Assembly: GCA_945863035.1 (NCBI GenBank)
Contig: CAMAZH010000004.1
Span: forward strand, 1-64,000
Length of the DNA: 64,000 nucleotides
From: Chitinophaga pinensis
GTDB taxonomy: Bacteria > Bacteroidota > Bacteroidia > Bacteroidales > GCA-2748055
Direction of reading: 5' to 3'
Each line of letters starts with the position of its first letter. The stretch's first letter is position 1. The notes beneath the pieces are model-generated. The model was not told where the DNA came from and ran no database searches. It saw only the letters and a program-made list of their open reading frames with translations. A program made the position numbers and the translations under genes. Below, piece after piece: positions 1-8,538 of this stretch.

Positions 1-40
1 CCCGTCACGTCCTCACGTCCTCACGTCCTCACTCCATCAC
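1..40. repeat. Octamer tandem repeat, locus 1
   Basis: About five 8-base units of the form CGTCCTCA, with variants CCCGTCA and CTCCATCA, end 15 bases before the first gene. The same family, with the shared 3' end NTCA every eight bases, recurs at 8371-8432 and 36585-36620. The window edge cuts it, so its full length is unknown. No coding or hairpin role is visible. Confidence 0.8.
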
Positions 41-55
41 CAAATATAACCAACC

Positions 56-775
56 ATGCTTGAAAATATCCAAATAGAAAGCCTTGTGTTTCTCGACATC
101 GAGACGGTACCGCAATCCGCTGCCTATGACGGGCTGACGGAAACCACGCAAAAACTGTGGGAAAAGAAATCCTCCACTTTGAGGAAAGAAGATCAGACGG
201 CCTCCGAAGTGTATCAGCGGGCAGGTATTTATGCCGAATTCGGGAAGGTTATATGCATCTCTGTGGGACTCGTGCATACGGAAGATGGAAAAAGGAAAAT
301 CAGGCTCAAATCGTTCGCGTCAAAGGATGAGCATCAGCTGCTCGTCGACTTCGGGATTTTGCTGAAGGCATTATCGGCAAAAAAGAGCTATTTTCTTTGC
401 GCCCACAACGGCAAGGAGTTTGATTTCCCTTACATCGCGCGCCGGATGCTTATCAACGGACTTGATCTTCCCCCTCTGCTCGATACAGCCGGTAAAAAGC
501 CTTGGGAAGTAAACCATCTCGACACCATGGAACTCTGGAAATTCGGGGATTATAAAAGCTACACTTCCCTCGAACTCCTTACCCATGTTTTTGCCATCCC
601 CTCACCAAAAGGCGATATCGACGGATCGATGGTGGCCGGTGTGTTTTACGGGGAAGACGACCTGCCGCGGATCACCCGATATTGCGAAAGGGATGTGGTT
701 GCCATTGTGCAGCTCATGCTTAGGTTCAAATGCATGCCCCTGATCCCGGAAGAGAATATTTCTGTGGCCCAATAA
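56..775 (+). CDS. Predicted 3'-5' exonuclease, PolB-exonuclease-like (DnaQ fold)
   Basis: A 239-residue protein of the DEDD exonuclease superfamily, closest to the stand-alone PolB-type exonuclease family (DNA_pol_B_exo2). Seen directly: Exo I acidic pair D14-x-E16 in the VFLDIETVP strand; Exo II HNGKEFDFP at 117-125 with D123; Exo III Y209-x3-D213. These four acidic residues would bind two metal ions for hydrolysis of DNA or RNA ends. No polymerase domain follows, so it is a free exonuclease, probably in DNA repair or nucleic-acid turnover. The ATG at 56 directly follows a repeat tract, and no Shine-Dalgarno sequence is evident, as is usual in Bacteroidota. The gene stands alone, with about 250 bases before fabD. 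The substrate cannot be read from the sequence. Confidence 0.85.
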   Translation: MLENIQIESLVFLDIETVPQSAAYDGLTETTQKLWEKKSSTLRKEDQTASEVYQRAGIYAEFGKVICISVGLVHTEDGKRKIRLKSFASKDEHQLLVDFGILLKALSAKKSYFLCAHNGKEFDFPYIARRMLINGLDLPPLLDTAGKKPWEVNHLDTMELWKFGDYKSYTSLELLTHVFAIPSPKGDIDGSMVAGVFYGEDDLPRITRYCERDVVAIVQLMLRFKCMPLIPEENISVAQ

Positions 776-784
776 TGATCCTTT

Positions 785-843
785 TGGGTTTCCCCGATTC
801 GCAATCCGGGTAAAAAGATCAAGCGTGGCTTTTCGGAAACCCA
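785..843 (+). terminator. Possible terminator or inverted repeat after the exonuclease gene
   Basis: A perfect 9-base inverted repeat, TGGGTTTCC (785-793) and GGAAACCCA (835-843), lies 10 bases after the stop codon. The loop is 41 bases and no T-run follows, so it is a weak candidate for an RNA 3' end. The rest of 776-971 shows nothing else. Confidence 0.3.
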
Positions 844-971
844 GTGCTCCAGGCCTTAAAACCCACCCTTTTCCGTAGCTCTGATCAAATGGTCTGAGAG
901 CCCTTTAAGTTATGAAGCCGAACCAAAGTATCTGCTTTAATTACAATTCCGATAATTTTTGATCCTAAACC

Positions 972-1002
972 TTAGTTTTTAAAAGATATCTGACTATTTT
1001 TG
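972..1002 (+). promoter_or_regulatory. Promoter of fabD
   Basis: The -7 box TATTTTTG (995-1002) fits the Bacteroidota consensus TAnnTTTG. TTAG at 972-975, 19 bases upstream, is an imperfect -33 TTTG box. Transcription would start near 1008-1010. That excludes the upstream in-frame ATG at 1000 and favours the start at 1027. Confidence 0.6.
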
Positions 1003-1026
1003 TCGAAGCTTATAAATTATTATCGG

Positions 1027-1902
1027 ATGAAGGCATTTGTTTTTCCCGGACAGGGAGCGCAGTTTGTGGGGATGGGTAAAGATCTTTATGATACCCATGA
1101 TGTTGCGAGAGAATTGTTCGATCGGGCCAACGAGATTCTGGGCTTTGAAATAACCAAATTGATGTTTCAGGGAACCGATGAGGACCTGAGGCAGACGAAA
1201 GTTACACAACCTGCAATATTCCTGCATTCTGTGATACTTGCAAAAACCCTTGGCGATTCATTTCGCCCCGATATGGTAGCGGGTCATTCACTTGGCGAAT
1301 TCTCCGCACTGGTTGCCAATCAGACGCTTAGCTTTGAGGACGGTTTGGTCCTGGTTTCCAAAAGAGCCCTTGCCATGCAGAAAGCATGTGAAGCAGAGCC
1401 TTCCACAATGGCTGCCATTTTAGGTCTCGACGATGCTATTGTCGAAGAAGTCTGCGCCTCAATCAGCGAAGTTGTTGTCCCTGCAAATTATAACAGTCCC
1501 GGCCAGATTGTAATTTCCGGCTCAATAAAAGGTATCGATCTGGCTATCGAAGCTCTTACCGCCAAAGGTGCCAAGCGTGCACTGAAACTGGCTGTAGGCG
1601 GAGCGTTTCACTCCCCCTTGATGGAGCCCGCGCGCAAAGAACTTGCCGCAGCTATCCAAGCTACCCGGTTCAGCAAACCCATATGCCCGGTTTACCAGAA
1701 TGTTGACGCCAAAGCATATACCGACCCTGACACAATTCGCAAAAACCTTGTGGAGCAGCTTACCTCACCCGTTCGCTGGACTCAAACCGTTATCAACATG
1801 ATTGCCGGCGGAGCATCTTCATTTACCGAAGTGGGCCCGGGTAAAGTTCTTCAGGGATTGATCAAAAAAGTGGATAAGGACATGACCACACAGAGTGCAT
1901 AA
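1027..1902 (+). CDS. fabD: Malonyl-CoA:ACP transacylase
   Basis: FabD moves the malonyl group from CoA to acyl carrier protein, supplying the extender unit of type II fatty-acid synthesis in the cytoplasm. The 291-residue product opens with the family signature MKAFVFPGQGAQ. It has the nucleophile S88 in GHSLGE and the catalytic H195 in GGAFHSP, and its length is normal. The start at 1027 is chosen over the in-frame ATG at 1000 because the earlier codon overlaps the -7 box and the family normally begins at this methionine. It is a single gene with its own promoter and a strong hairpin terminator at 1933. Confidence 0.95.
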   Translation: MKAFVFPGQGAQFVGMGKDLYDTHDVARELFDRANEILGFEITKLMFQGTDEDLRQTKVTQPAIFLHSVILAKTLGDSFRPDMVAGHSLGEFSALVANQTLSFEDGLVLVSKRALAMQKACEAEPSTMAAILGLDDAIVEEVCASISEVVVPANYNSPGQIVISGSIKGIDLAIEALTAKGAKRALKLAVGGAFHSPLMEPARKELAAAIQATRFSKPICPVYQNVDAKAYTDPDTIRKNLVEQLTSPVRWTQTVINMIAGGASSFTEVGPGKVLQGLIKKVDKDMTTQSA

Positions 1903-1932
1903 GTCGTGCCCTTCAAAATATTTAATTTTTGG

Positions 1933-1957
1933 ATAGGGGCAGTTTAGCCCCTATTTT
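1933..1957 (+). terminator. Intrinsic terminator of fabD
   Basis: A perfect 8-base-pair stem ATAGGGGC (1933-1940) / GCCCCTAT (1947-1954), with a 6-base loop, is followed by a short T-run. It lies 30 bases after the fabD stop and separates fabD from the thrA leader. Confidence 0.8.
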
Positions 1958-1966
1958 CATTTGGAT

Positions 1967-2046
1967 TCTACCGCAAGGGAGCAAAACCTGAAGTTACATC
2001 AGTCAAGACCTGATGATGCTCCGAGCCATTTGGCCCTTGCGATAGG
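1967..2046 (+). promoter_or_regulatory. Structured 5' leader of thrA, candidate cis-regulatory RNA
   Basis: Between the fabD terminator and thrA the sequence can fold into a closed multi-stem element. P1 is CGCAAGGG (1972-1979) with CCCTTGCG (2034-2041), extended by CTA/TAG (1968-1970 / 2043-2045) across one mismatch. P2 is AGCA (1980-1983) with TGCT (2017-2020), and could extend by two GC pairs at the cost of P1. P3 is CATCAG (1997-2002) with CTGATG (2010-2015). A small GCC-ATTT-GGC hairpin lies at 2025-2034. A -7-like box TTCATTTG (1956-1963, one mismatch) would start the RNA almost exactly at P1. I could not match the core to the lysine, SAM, TPP, glycine or cobalamin riboswitches. There is no T-run, so control, if any, would be at translation or by a protein. 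Confidence 0.5.
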
Positions 2047-2084
2047 TAATAGTTTTAATAGACAATAATAATAACCCATAACTA

Positions 2085-4514
2085 ATGAAAGTCCTAAAAT
2101 TCGGTGGTTCATCCGTAGGTTCTCCGGATATTATAAAAGAAGTCAAGAGAATCGTTTCAGAGCAGTCAAAGCCTTGCGTGGTTGTTGTTTCTGCTTTTAA
2201 AGGTATTACCGACCAGATTATTGCAACCAGTATGCTGGCGAGCCTGAGGGATATAACCTACGAAAAAGGGATCGAAACCATATACCTCCGCCATTATGAA
2301 GTTGTTGAGGAGCTGATTCCCGAAGCTAAAAAGGAATCGGTAAAGCGTTACCTCGACCTTTTAATGCACGATTTCAAAGATCTTCTTTATGGGGTTTATC
2401 TCCTTGCCGATCTTACCCCAAAAACGCAGGACCATCTGCTGAGCTTTGGCGAGAGGCTTTCTTCCTTTATCATCAGCAACATAATTGAAGACTCCCGCTG
2501 TGTTAATATGCAGAACTTTATCCGTACCGACAGCCACTTCGGAAATGCTCAGGTCGATTTCGATCGGACGAATGCCTTGATTTTCGAGGAACTCGACGGA
2601 CTGAAGGATGTTGTTGTGGCACCGGGTTTTATCGCTGCCAACGAAAAAGGCGATATCACCACCCTGGGGCGCGGAGGCTCGGATTATACGGCAGCTATTA
2701 TTGCCGGTGCTATTGAAGCTGAAGTCCTTGAAATCTGGACCGATGTTGATGGCTTCATGACGGCCGACCCCAAAAAAGTAACCAAGGCTTATCCCATTGA
2801 AACACTGAGCTACATGGAGGCTCTGGAGCTTTCCCATTTCGGAGCGAAAGTGATTTATACTCCCACGCTTCATCCTGCATACCAGAAAAACATCCCCATC
2901 AGGATATTAAACACTTTTAACACAAAAGCCCCCGGAACCCTCATCTGCAAGGAGCCCGAAAACCATTCCGAAAGCCTGATCAAGGGAGTCTCGTCAATGG
3001 ACGATATCGTTATGATAACCATTGAGGGCAGCGGACTGCCTGGCGTCACGGGCATATCAAAACGGCTCTTTACCGCACTGGCCAGCCGTCAGGTAAACAT
3101 CATCCTTATCACCCAGGCATCTTCGGAATATTCCATCAGCTTTGCCATTGCGCCCTCCGACAGCGAAAAGGCTGAAGAGGCCATCCGAGATGAGTTTCAG
3201 GTGGAGATGAAGTACAAGAAGATCATCGGCATGGAGGTCGAAAAGCATCTTTCCGTGATTGCTATCGTGGGAGAAAAAATGAAGAACACCCCCGGAATTT
3301 CAGCTACTTTGTTTACTTCACTCGGGAGAAACGGTATCAGCGTTATTGCCACTGCCCAAGGTTCATCGGAGCTCAACATCTCGGTCGTCATTCGCAGGGA
3401 GCTACTCAAAAAAGCACTTAATGTGATTCATGAGGGTTTCTTCCTCTCGCATTACAAAGAACTTCATCTTTATCTTGTGGGACTGGGAACCGTTGGCAAG
3501 GATCTCCTCAAGCAAATCAGTCAGCAACAGGAAATCCTGATGAAAGAGCACAATCTTAAGATCAATTTAATGGGTATTGCCCGCTCGAAAAAAATGCTTA
3601 TCAAAGAGGAGGGCATCAGCATAAAGGACTATGCTGCGGAACTTGAAAAGTATGGCGAACCCACAAACACGGATGTCATGCTTGAAAAAATAGCAGGATT
3701 GAATCTCCGCAACTCCGTATTTATCGACTGCACCGGCAGCGACCAGATCGCAGCCTTATACGATCCTCTTTTCGATATGTATGTTTCTGTGGTCACTGCC
3801 AACAAGATTGCCTGCTCTTCAGAGTACAACAATTACCTGCACCTCAAACAAAAGGCCAGGAAGAAGGACGTGAAATTCATTTACGAGACAAATGTTGGCG
3901 CTGGACTTCCGATAATTAACACGATCAACGACCTGATCCGCAGTGGCGATCATATTTACAAAATGGAGGCTGTCCTCTCAGGCACACTAAACTTCATCTT
4001 CAACACCCTGAGCGCGGAAATCCCCCTGAGTAAAGCGGTTAAAATGGCACAGGAGAAAGGTTTCTCCGAACCCGATCCCCGCATCGATCTCAGCGGTCTG
4101 GATGTTATGCGGAAGCTCCTTATTCTCTCCCGGGAAGCGGGTTATGGGATCGAGGAAAAAGATGTTAAAATGAAGCGGTTTCTGCCCGATTCCTGTTTTG
4201 AGGGGAGTCAGGATACGTTCTGGGAAGAACTGAAAAAGCTCGACTCCGAATTCGAATCGCGAAGGAAAAAGCTCGAATCCGAAGGGAGAAAATGGAGGTT
4301 CTTCGCCCGACTCGAAAACGGAAACCCTTCGATCGAACTACTCGAGGTCGACAGCTCGCATCCCGCCTATGCGCTCGCCGACAGTAACAATATCATCATG
4401 ATCACAACCGACCGCTACAAAGACTGGCCCATGATTATCAGGGGATACGGTGCCGGCGCGGCAGTTACAGCGGCTGGAGTCTTTGCCGATATTATTCGCA
4501 TTGCAAACGTTTAA
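2085..4514 (+). CDS. thrA: Bifunctional aspartokinase / homoserine dehydrogenase
   Basis: The 809-residue fusion catalyses the first and third steps from aspartate to threonine, methionine and isoleucine. The aspartokinase half opens with KFGGSS and carries GRGGSDYTA near residue 200. Two ACT-type regulatory segments follow (about 310-460), the usual site of threonine feedback. The homoserine dehydrogenase half starts near 462 with the Rossmann motif GLGTVGK and includes NVGAGLPII and GTLNFIFN. Length and domain order match the ThrA type. It heads an operon with a HAD phosphatase, a GNAT, thrB and thrC. A structured leader lies just upstream, so expression may also be controlled at the RNA level. 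Confidence 0.96.
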   Translation: MKVLKFGGSSVGSPDIIKEVKRIVSEQSKPCVVVVSAFKGITDQIIATSMLASLRDITYEKGIETIYLRHYEVVEELIPEAKKESVKRYLDLLMHDFKDLLYGVYLLADLTPKTQDHLLSFGERLSSFIISNIIEDSRCVNMQNFIRTDSHFGNAQVDFDRTNALIFEELDGLKDVVVAPGFIAANEKGDITTLGRGGSDYTAAIIAGAIEAEVLEIWTDVDGFMTADPKKVTKAYPIETLSYMEALELSHFGAKVIYTPTLHPAYQKNIPIRILNTFNTKAPGTLICKEPENHSESLIKGVSSMDDIVMITIEGSGLPGVTGISKRLFTALASRQVNIILITQASSEYSISFAIAPSDSEKAEEAIRDEFQVEMKYKKIIGMEVEKHLSVIAIVGEKMKNTPGISATLFTSLGRNGISVIATAQGSSELNISVVIRRELLKKALNVIHEGFFLSHYKELHLYLVGLGTVGKDLLKQISQQQEILMKEHNLKINLMGIARSKKMLIKEEGISIKDYAAELEKYGEPTNTDVMLEKIAGLNLRNSVFIDCTGSDQIAALYDPLFDMYVSVVTANKIACSSEYNNYLHLKQKARKKDVKFIYETNVGAGLPIINTINDLIRSGDHIYKMEAVLSGTLNFIFNTLSAEIPLSKAVKMAQEKGFSEPDPRIDLSGLDVMRKLLILSREAGYGIEEKDVKMKRFLPDSCFEGSQDTFWEELKKLDSEFESRRKKLESEGRKWRFFARLENGNPSIELLEVDSSHPAYALADSNNIIMITTDRYKDWPMIIRGYGAGAAVTAAGVFADIIRIANV

Positions 4515-4523
4515 ACCTGTTTT

Positions 4524-5186
4524 ATGATTCAGGCGGTGATTTTCGATATGGATGGTTTGCTCATCAATACCGAGCCTAAATGGCAGGAGCTGGAGAGGGA
4601 ATTTATTGCCGGTATGGGATTGGAAATAACCCCTGAGATGCAAAAGCATACACTTGGTCTCAGAACCATTGAGATGATCAAGTATTGGTATCATATAAAG
4701 CCCTGGCCGAATCCGGATTTTGAAAAGCAGGAGGCGGAAATCGAAGCCTTGATGAAGGAGTATTACATCACGGGCACTGTACTTATGAAAGGTGCCCTTC
4801 AGGTGCTGGAACTCTTCAAAAAACAAGGGATACGAATAGCTATTGCTTCCTCTTCCCCCTTGATGCTTATCGATACCTTCCTGAACAGGTTTGAACTGCA
4901 GGATGTCTTCGAGGTTAAGCATTCCGCCGAATTTGAGGAATACGGGAAGCCCCATCCGGGAGTCTACATTACTACGGCAAAGAAACTGAAAGTTCACCCT
5001 TCCTCATGCCTGGCTTTTGAGGATTCTTTCAACGGGCTTCTTGCTGCCAAATCAGCCTTGATGAAAGCCGTTGCAGTTCCAGATACCCTTCATTTTCATG
5101 ACCCGCGTTTTGCTATTGCGGATCTGAAGATCCGTAGTCTTGAGGATTTTGTGGGGAAAGATCTTCAGTCATTGTTTGCGAATTAG
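4524..5186 (+). CDS. HAD-IA phosphatase, YniC / hexitol-phosphatase-like
   Basis: A 220-residue cytoplasmic HAD hydrolase of the beta-phosphoglucomutase-like group. Motif I DMDGLLINTEP (residues 8-18) holds the nucleophile and acid aspartates. Motif II is the serine in IASSS (about 108), motif III the lysine in YGKPHP, and motif IV FEDSFNG. The NTEP ending of motif I recalls the YniC / 2-deoxyglucose-6-phosphatase subgroup, so a phosphatase is likelier than a mutase. It starts 9 bases after thrA and is clearly in the threonine operon, though no step of threonine synthesis needs it. Substrate unknown; a housecleaning or sugar-phosphate phosphatase is the safest reading. Confidence 0.82.
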   Translation: MIQAVIFDMDGLLINTEPKWQELEREFIAGMGLEITPEMQKHTLGLRTIEMIKYWYHIKPWPNPDFEKQEAEIEALMKEYYITGTVLMKGALQVLELFKKQGIRIAIASSSPLMLIDTFLNRFELQDVFEVKHSAEFEEYGKPHPGVYITTAKKLKVHPSSCLAFEDSFNGLLAAKSALMKAVAVPDTLHFHDPRFAIADLKIRSLEDFVGKDLQSLFAN

Positions 5187-5213
5187 CTAATAGCGTAATT
5201 AGGAAGTTCAGCT

Positions 5214-5729
5214 ATGACAAAGTTACAACAAGGCAATCTTACAGTTCGTGAGTTCATGGACTCGGATAAAGTCGCTCTGGCCAATCTTTGCAACAACCAG
5301 AAAATTCACGATAACCTCAGGGATATTATACCCTTTCCTTATTTGGAAAAAGATGCGGAATACTTTATTAACCTTTGCGGAAACGAAAGAGTGAAGACAA
5401 ATTTTGCAATAGAATTTGAAGGGGAATTCGCTGGGGTTATTGGTTTTGGCTTGCAGACTGATGTGTACAGATTATCGGCTGAAATCGGATACTGGATAGG
5501 CGAGCCTTTCTGGGGCAAAGGGATCGCCACCAGAGCTGTAAAGCTGATGGTTGAATACGGCTTTTCTCACTTGGGCCTGGTGCGTATCTATTCGAGTGTT
5601 TTTGATTACAACAAAGCCTCTCAACGGGTTATGGAAAAAGCGGGTTTCCAGTTGGAAGGGATTTTCCGCAAGGCCATATTTAAAAACGGAAAGATCTGTG
5701 ATGAGTATCGATATGCCATTTTGAAATAG
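5214..5729 (+). CDS. GNAT N-acetyltransferase, RimJ/RimL type
   Basis: A 171-residue acetyl-CoA-dependent transferase. The core is clear: the acetyl-CoA pyrophosphate loop is GKGIATRA (after GYWIGEPFW, about 97-110), followed by LGLVRIYSSV and the motif B segment NKASQRVMEKAGF. The arrangement matches the RimJ/RimL group, which acetylates protein N-termini or small amines. It lies 27 bases after the HAD gene and 42 bases before thrB, in the same direction, so it is probably co-transcribed. There is no evidence that it acts on threonine-pathway intermediates; the acceptor is unknown. Confidence 0.82.
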   Translation: MTKLQQGNLTVREFMDSDKVALANLCNNQKIHDNLRDIIPFPYLEKDAEYFINLCGNERVKTNFAIEFEGEFAGVIGFGLQTDVYRLSAEIGYWIGEPFWGKGIATRAVKLMVEYGFSHLGLVRIYSSVFDYNKASQRVMEKAGFQLEGIFRKAIFKNGKICDEYRYAILK

Positions 5730-5771
5730 TTAGGACTCAGTAGCCTTTATCCCATTGAAATAAAAATAGTT

Positions 5772-6701
5772 ATGTTAAAATCATCTGTAAGAATATTCGC
5801 CCCCGCAACCATATCCAATGTAGGACCCGGTTTCGACCTGATGGGCTTTGCTCTCGAGCAGCCTGGCGATATTATGGTTGTGAAAACCAATGACACCGGA
5901 CTTATCCGGATTATCAACAACACCAGCTCCGATATCCCGGTCGACCCGGGCATGAATGTGGCCAGTGTTTCGGTTTTCGCTCTTCTCGAAGCACTGGGCT
6001 GCACAACCGGGTTTGACCTTATCTTCGAGACCAAGATCAACCCGGGAAGCGGGATCGGCTCCAGCGCCGCAAGCTGTACCGCCGCTGTGGTCGGGGTAAA
6101 CGAGCTGCTGAACCGGCCTTTTACCCAGAAAGAACTGCTTCCTTTCGCCATGAAGGGTGAGTTCGTTGCCAGCGGAAGCGTGCATGCCGACAATGTGGCT
6201 CCTGCTCTTCTCGGGGGATTCATCCTCATCCGCGATTACAACCCGATCGACATTGTTCGCCTCGAGGCTCCGCACGATCTTATCTGCACCGTTGCTCATC
6301 CCGATATACAGATTAAAACTTCCGAGAGCAGAAAACTCATCCCGAAGGAACTCCCGGTAAAAAAAGCATTGGAGCAATGCGGTAATATCGCCGCACTGAT
6401 GGCCGGTCTCACTGCCTCCGATTATGCTTTGATAGGCCGCTCCCTGCACGATGTGATTGCCGAACCGGTCAGGGCAGCACTCATTCCAGGCTATATTGAG
6501 ATAAAAGCACGCTTGTCGGAAACCGGTGCACTCGGAGGAAACATTTCCGGATCGGGCCCATCGGTGTTTGCCCTGTCCGACAACCCCGAGAGTGCCCGCA
6601 AAGCAGGTGTGCTTATGCAGGATGTTTTTGCCAAAGTTGGACTCAATAGTAAAGTTTATATCTCAAAAGTGAGCCGTCAGGGAACACGATTAATCGACTA
6701 A
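5772..6701 (+). CDS. thrB: Homoserine kinase
   Basis: ThrB phosphorylates homoserine to O-phosphohomoserine, the fourth step of threonine synthesis. The 309-residue GHMP kinase shows the N-terminal FAPATISNVGPGFD, the ATP-binding loop PGSGIGSSAAS (91-101) and the C-terminal GHMP motif GGNISGSGPS. Length is typical of ThrB. Five bases separate it from thrC, so translation of the two is probably linked. Confidence 0.95.
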   Translation: MLKSSVRIFAPATISNVGPGFDLMGFALEQPGDIMVVKTNDTGLIRIINNTSSDIPVDPGMNVASVSVFALLEALGCTTGFDLIFETKINPGSGIGSSAASCTAAVVGVNELLNRPFTQKELLPFAMKGEFVASGSVHADNVAPALLGGFILIRDYNPIDIVRLEAPHDLICTVAHPDIQIKTSESRKLIPKELPVKKALEQCGNIAALMAGLTASDYALIGRSLHDVIAEPVRAALIPGYIEIKARLSETGALGGNISGSGPSVFALSDNPESARKAGVLMQDVFAKVGLNSKVYISKVSRQGTRLID

Positions 6702-6706
6702 GAACC

Positions 6707-8005
6707 ATGAAGTACTACAGCACGAACAATAAAAATCACCAGGTTGATCTGAAAGAAGCCGTATTTAAAGGACTGGCACTCGATCGCGGACTCTATATGC
6801 CTGAGCGTTTTCCCTTTCTGGAAAAAGACTTCTTCAAAAGGATTCGAAGCATGAGCTTCCCTGAGCTTTCCTTTGAAGTGGCTCTGGCGCTTTTCGGGGA
6901 AGATATTCCCCAAAGCGAACTTAGAAAGATTAACGATGATGCCCTGAATTTCGACACTCCTCTGGTGCAGATAAACGATTCGACATATAGTCTTGAACTC
7001 TTTCACGGCCCAACCCTGGCTTTTAAAGATGTCGGTGCCCGCTATATGGCAAGGATGCTTGCATATTTCACAAGGGGTTACCAGAAGGAAATACATGTGC
7101 TTGTTGCCACCAGTGGCGACACAGGGAGCGCGGTTGCCAACGGCTTTCTGGGAGTTGAGGGGATAAAGGTGCATATACTCTACCCGAAAGGACTGGTGAG
7201 TTATCTTCAGGAAAAGCAGTTCACCACCCTGGGACAGAACATCACCGCCCTCGAGGTGGATGGCAGTTTCGACGATTGTCAGCGGCTGGTGAAAGAGGCT
7301 TTTGTGGACAGGGAAATAAATGAAAAGCTCACCCTGACATCCGCCAACAGCATAAACCTTGCCCGCTTGTTACCCCAGAGCTTTTACTATTTCAATGCTT
7401 TCAGGCAATTGCCCGCGTCGGAGAAGAAACTTGTGGTTTCGGTACCCAGCGGGAACTTTGGAAACATAACCGCTGGACTTGTTGCAAAACGAATGGGACT
7501 TCCAATATACCAATTCCTTGCTTCAACCAATTGTAACGATGTGGTTCCCGAATACCTGAAAACCGGTGTTTACAAGCCCCGGCCTTCCGTGGCTACCGTA
7601 GCCAACGCCATGGACGTGGGGGATCCCAGCAATTTCGCCAGAATCCTGGATCTCTACCATCACTCCCATGAGGAAGTTAAAAAGGCTATGATCGGCTATC
7701 ACTACGCGGATTCAGAGATCAAAGCCTGTATCAAAAAAGTGAAAGCCGACTTCGGTTATATCCCCGATCCGCATGGGGCAACAGCATTCCTCGCTCTCTC
7801 TGAATTCCAAAAAGAAAACCCCGACACTGTTGGCATCTTTCTCGAAACCGCTCACCCGGCAAAGTTCAGCGATACCGTTGAGGAAGCCCTTGGCGAACCC
7901 TTGCCGATCCCCGAAAAACTTGCCGAATTCGGGAAACGTGAGAAAATCAGCAGAACGATGAGTACTTCGTACGGGGAATTTAAAAACTACCTGAGCGGAC
8001 TTTAG
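6707..8005 (+). CDS. thrC: Threonine synthase
   Basis: ThrC is a pyridoxal-phosphate enzyme that turns O-phosphohomoserine into threonine. The 432-residue product begins MKYYSTNNK, has the PLP lysine K107 in GPTLAFKDVGA, the substrate loop ATSGDTGSAVANGF and the phosphate-binding SVPSGNFGN. This is the longer type II form typical of Proteobacteria, Bacteroidota and fungi. It is the last gene of the threonine operon. No clear terminator hairpin follows; the next 580 bases are repeats. Confidence 0.95.
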   Translation: MKYYSTNNKNHQVDLKEAVFKGLALDRGLYMPERFPFLEKDFFKRIRSMSFPELSFEVALALFGEDIPQSELRKINDDALNFDTPLVQINDSTYSLELFHGPTLAFKDVGARYMARMLAYFTRGYQKEIHVLVATSGDTGSAVANGFLGVEGIKVHILYPKGLVSYLQEKQFTTLGQNITALEVDGSFDDCQRLVKEAFVDREINEKLTLTSANSINLARLLPQSFYYFNAFRQLPASEKKLVVSVPSGNFGNITAGLVAKRMGLPIYQFLASTNCNDVVPEYLKTGVYKPRPSVATVANAMDVGDPSNFARILDLYHHSHEEVKKAMIGYHYADSEIKACIKKVKADFGYIPDPHGATAFLALSEFQKENPDTVGIFLETAHPAKFSDTVEEALGEPLPIPEKLAEFGKREKISRTMSTSYGEFKNYLSGL

Positions 8006-8021
8006 AACACGAAACAGCCAT

Positions 8022-8230
8022 GCCCCCGGCAGGCTAAACTTTTGTGGAATTGAGGACTCGGCCCCACTCTGGCCCTCCCCCGGCAGGCTAAACTTTTGTG
8101 GAATTGAGGACTCGGCCCCACCCCGGCCCCCGGCAGGCTAAACTTTCGTGGAATTGAGGACTCGGCCCCACTCTGGCCCTCCCCCGGCAGGCTAAACTTT
8201 TGTGGAATTGAGGACTCGGCCCCACCCCGG
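8022..8230. repeat. Four direct repeats of 50-54 bases
   Basis: The GC-rich unit begins CGGCAGGCTAAACTTT at 8027, 8081, 8131 and 8185 and continues TGTGGAATTGAGGACTCGGC with a variable C-rich linker. Spacings are 54, 50 and 54; the third copy has a C for T and a shorter linker. The array sits right after thrC. A degenerate C-rich tract continues to about 8330, with a small palindrome CCCGCATTGCGGG at 8232-8244. Composition is unlike the AT-rich gaps elsewhere. The open frames here are low-complexity artefacts. The remainder of the thrC-gdhA gap (8006-8591) holds the octamer repeat and a hairpin, listed separately. Confidence 0.85.
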
Positions 8231-8370
8231 ACTCCCGCATTGCGGGACAGGCTCTCCCCCGGAGTTGACTATCGCGGGAATGGATGTACGGCCCCTCCCC
8301 AACCCCTCCCCCTGAGTGGGAGGGAGCTAGACTATCGCTAGTGTGGATTTTAAAAATGCATATACCGGTT

Positions 8371-8432
8371 TCACCCACCCCGTCACGTCCTCACCCCGTC
8401 ACGTCGTCACGTCCTCAACCCGTCACGTCACA
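8371..8432. repeat. Octamer tandem repeat, locus 2
   Basis: About seven 8-base units ending in TCA, including CGTCCTCA (8387-8394 and again after 8408), CCCCGTCA, CGTCGTCA and ACCCGTCA. It is the same family as at 1-40 and 36585-36620. Confidence 0.8.
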
Positions 8433-8538
8433 GTAATAATGATATGTTATTGAAAAGGTTTTAACATGCTTAAAATCATATTATTCTTGTCCGGCAAAAT
8501 TTGGAAATCTCTCCTTTAAAAATCAACTTTACATCACG

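Noticed and set aside
1000-1026. Nine-codon N-terminal extension of FabD
   Set aside because: The ATG overlaps the promoter -7 box and the family starts at MKAFVFPGQGAQ.
1967-2046. Lysine, SAM-I, TPP, glycine or cobalamin riboswitch
   Set aside because: The characteristic core motifs of these classes are not found; kept only as an unassigned structured leader.
8088-8378. A 96-codon open frame on the minus strand
   Set aside because: It lies wholly in the 54-base repeats and C-rich tract; its product is a repeated low-complexity peptide (VGPSPQFH units) with no known family or start signal.
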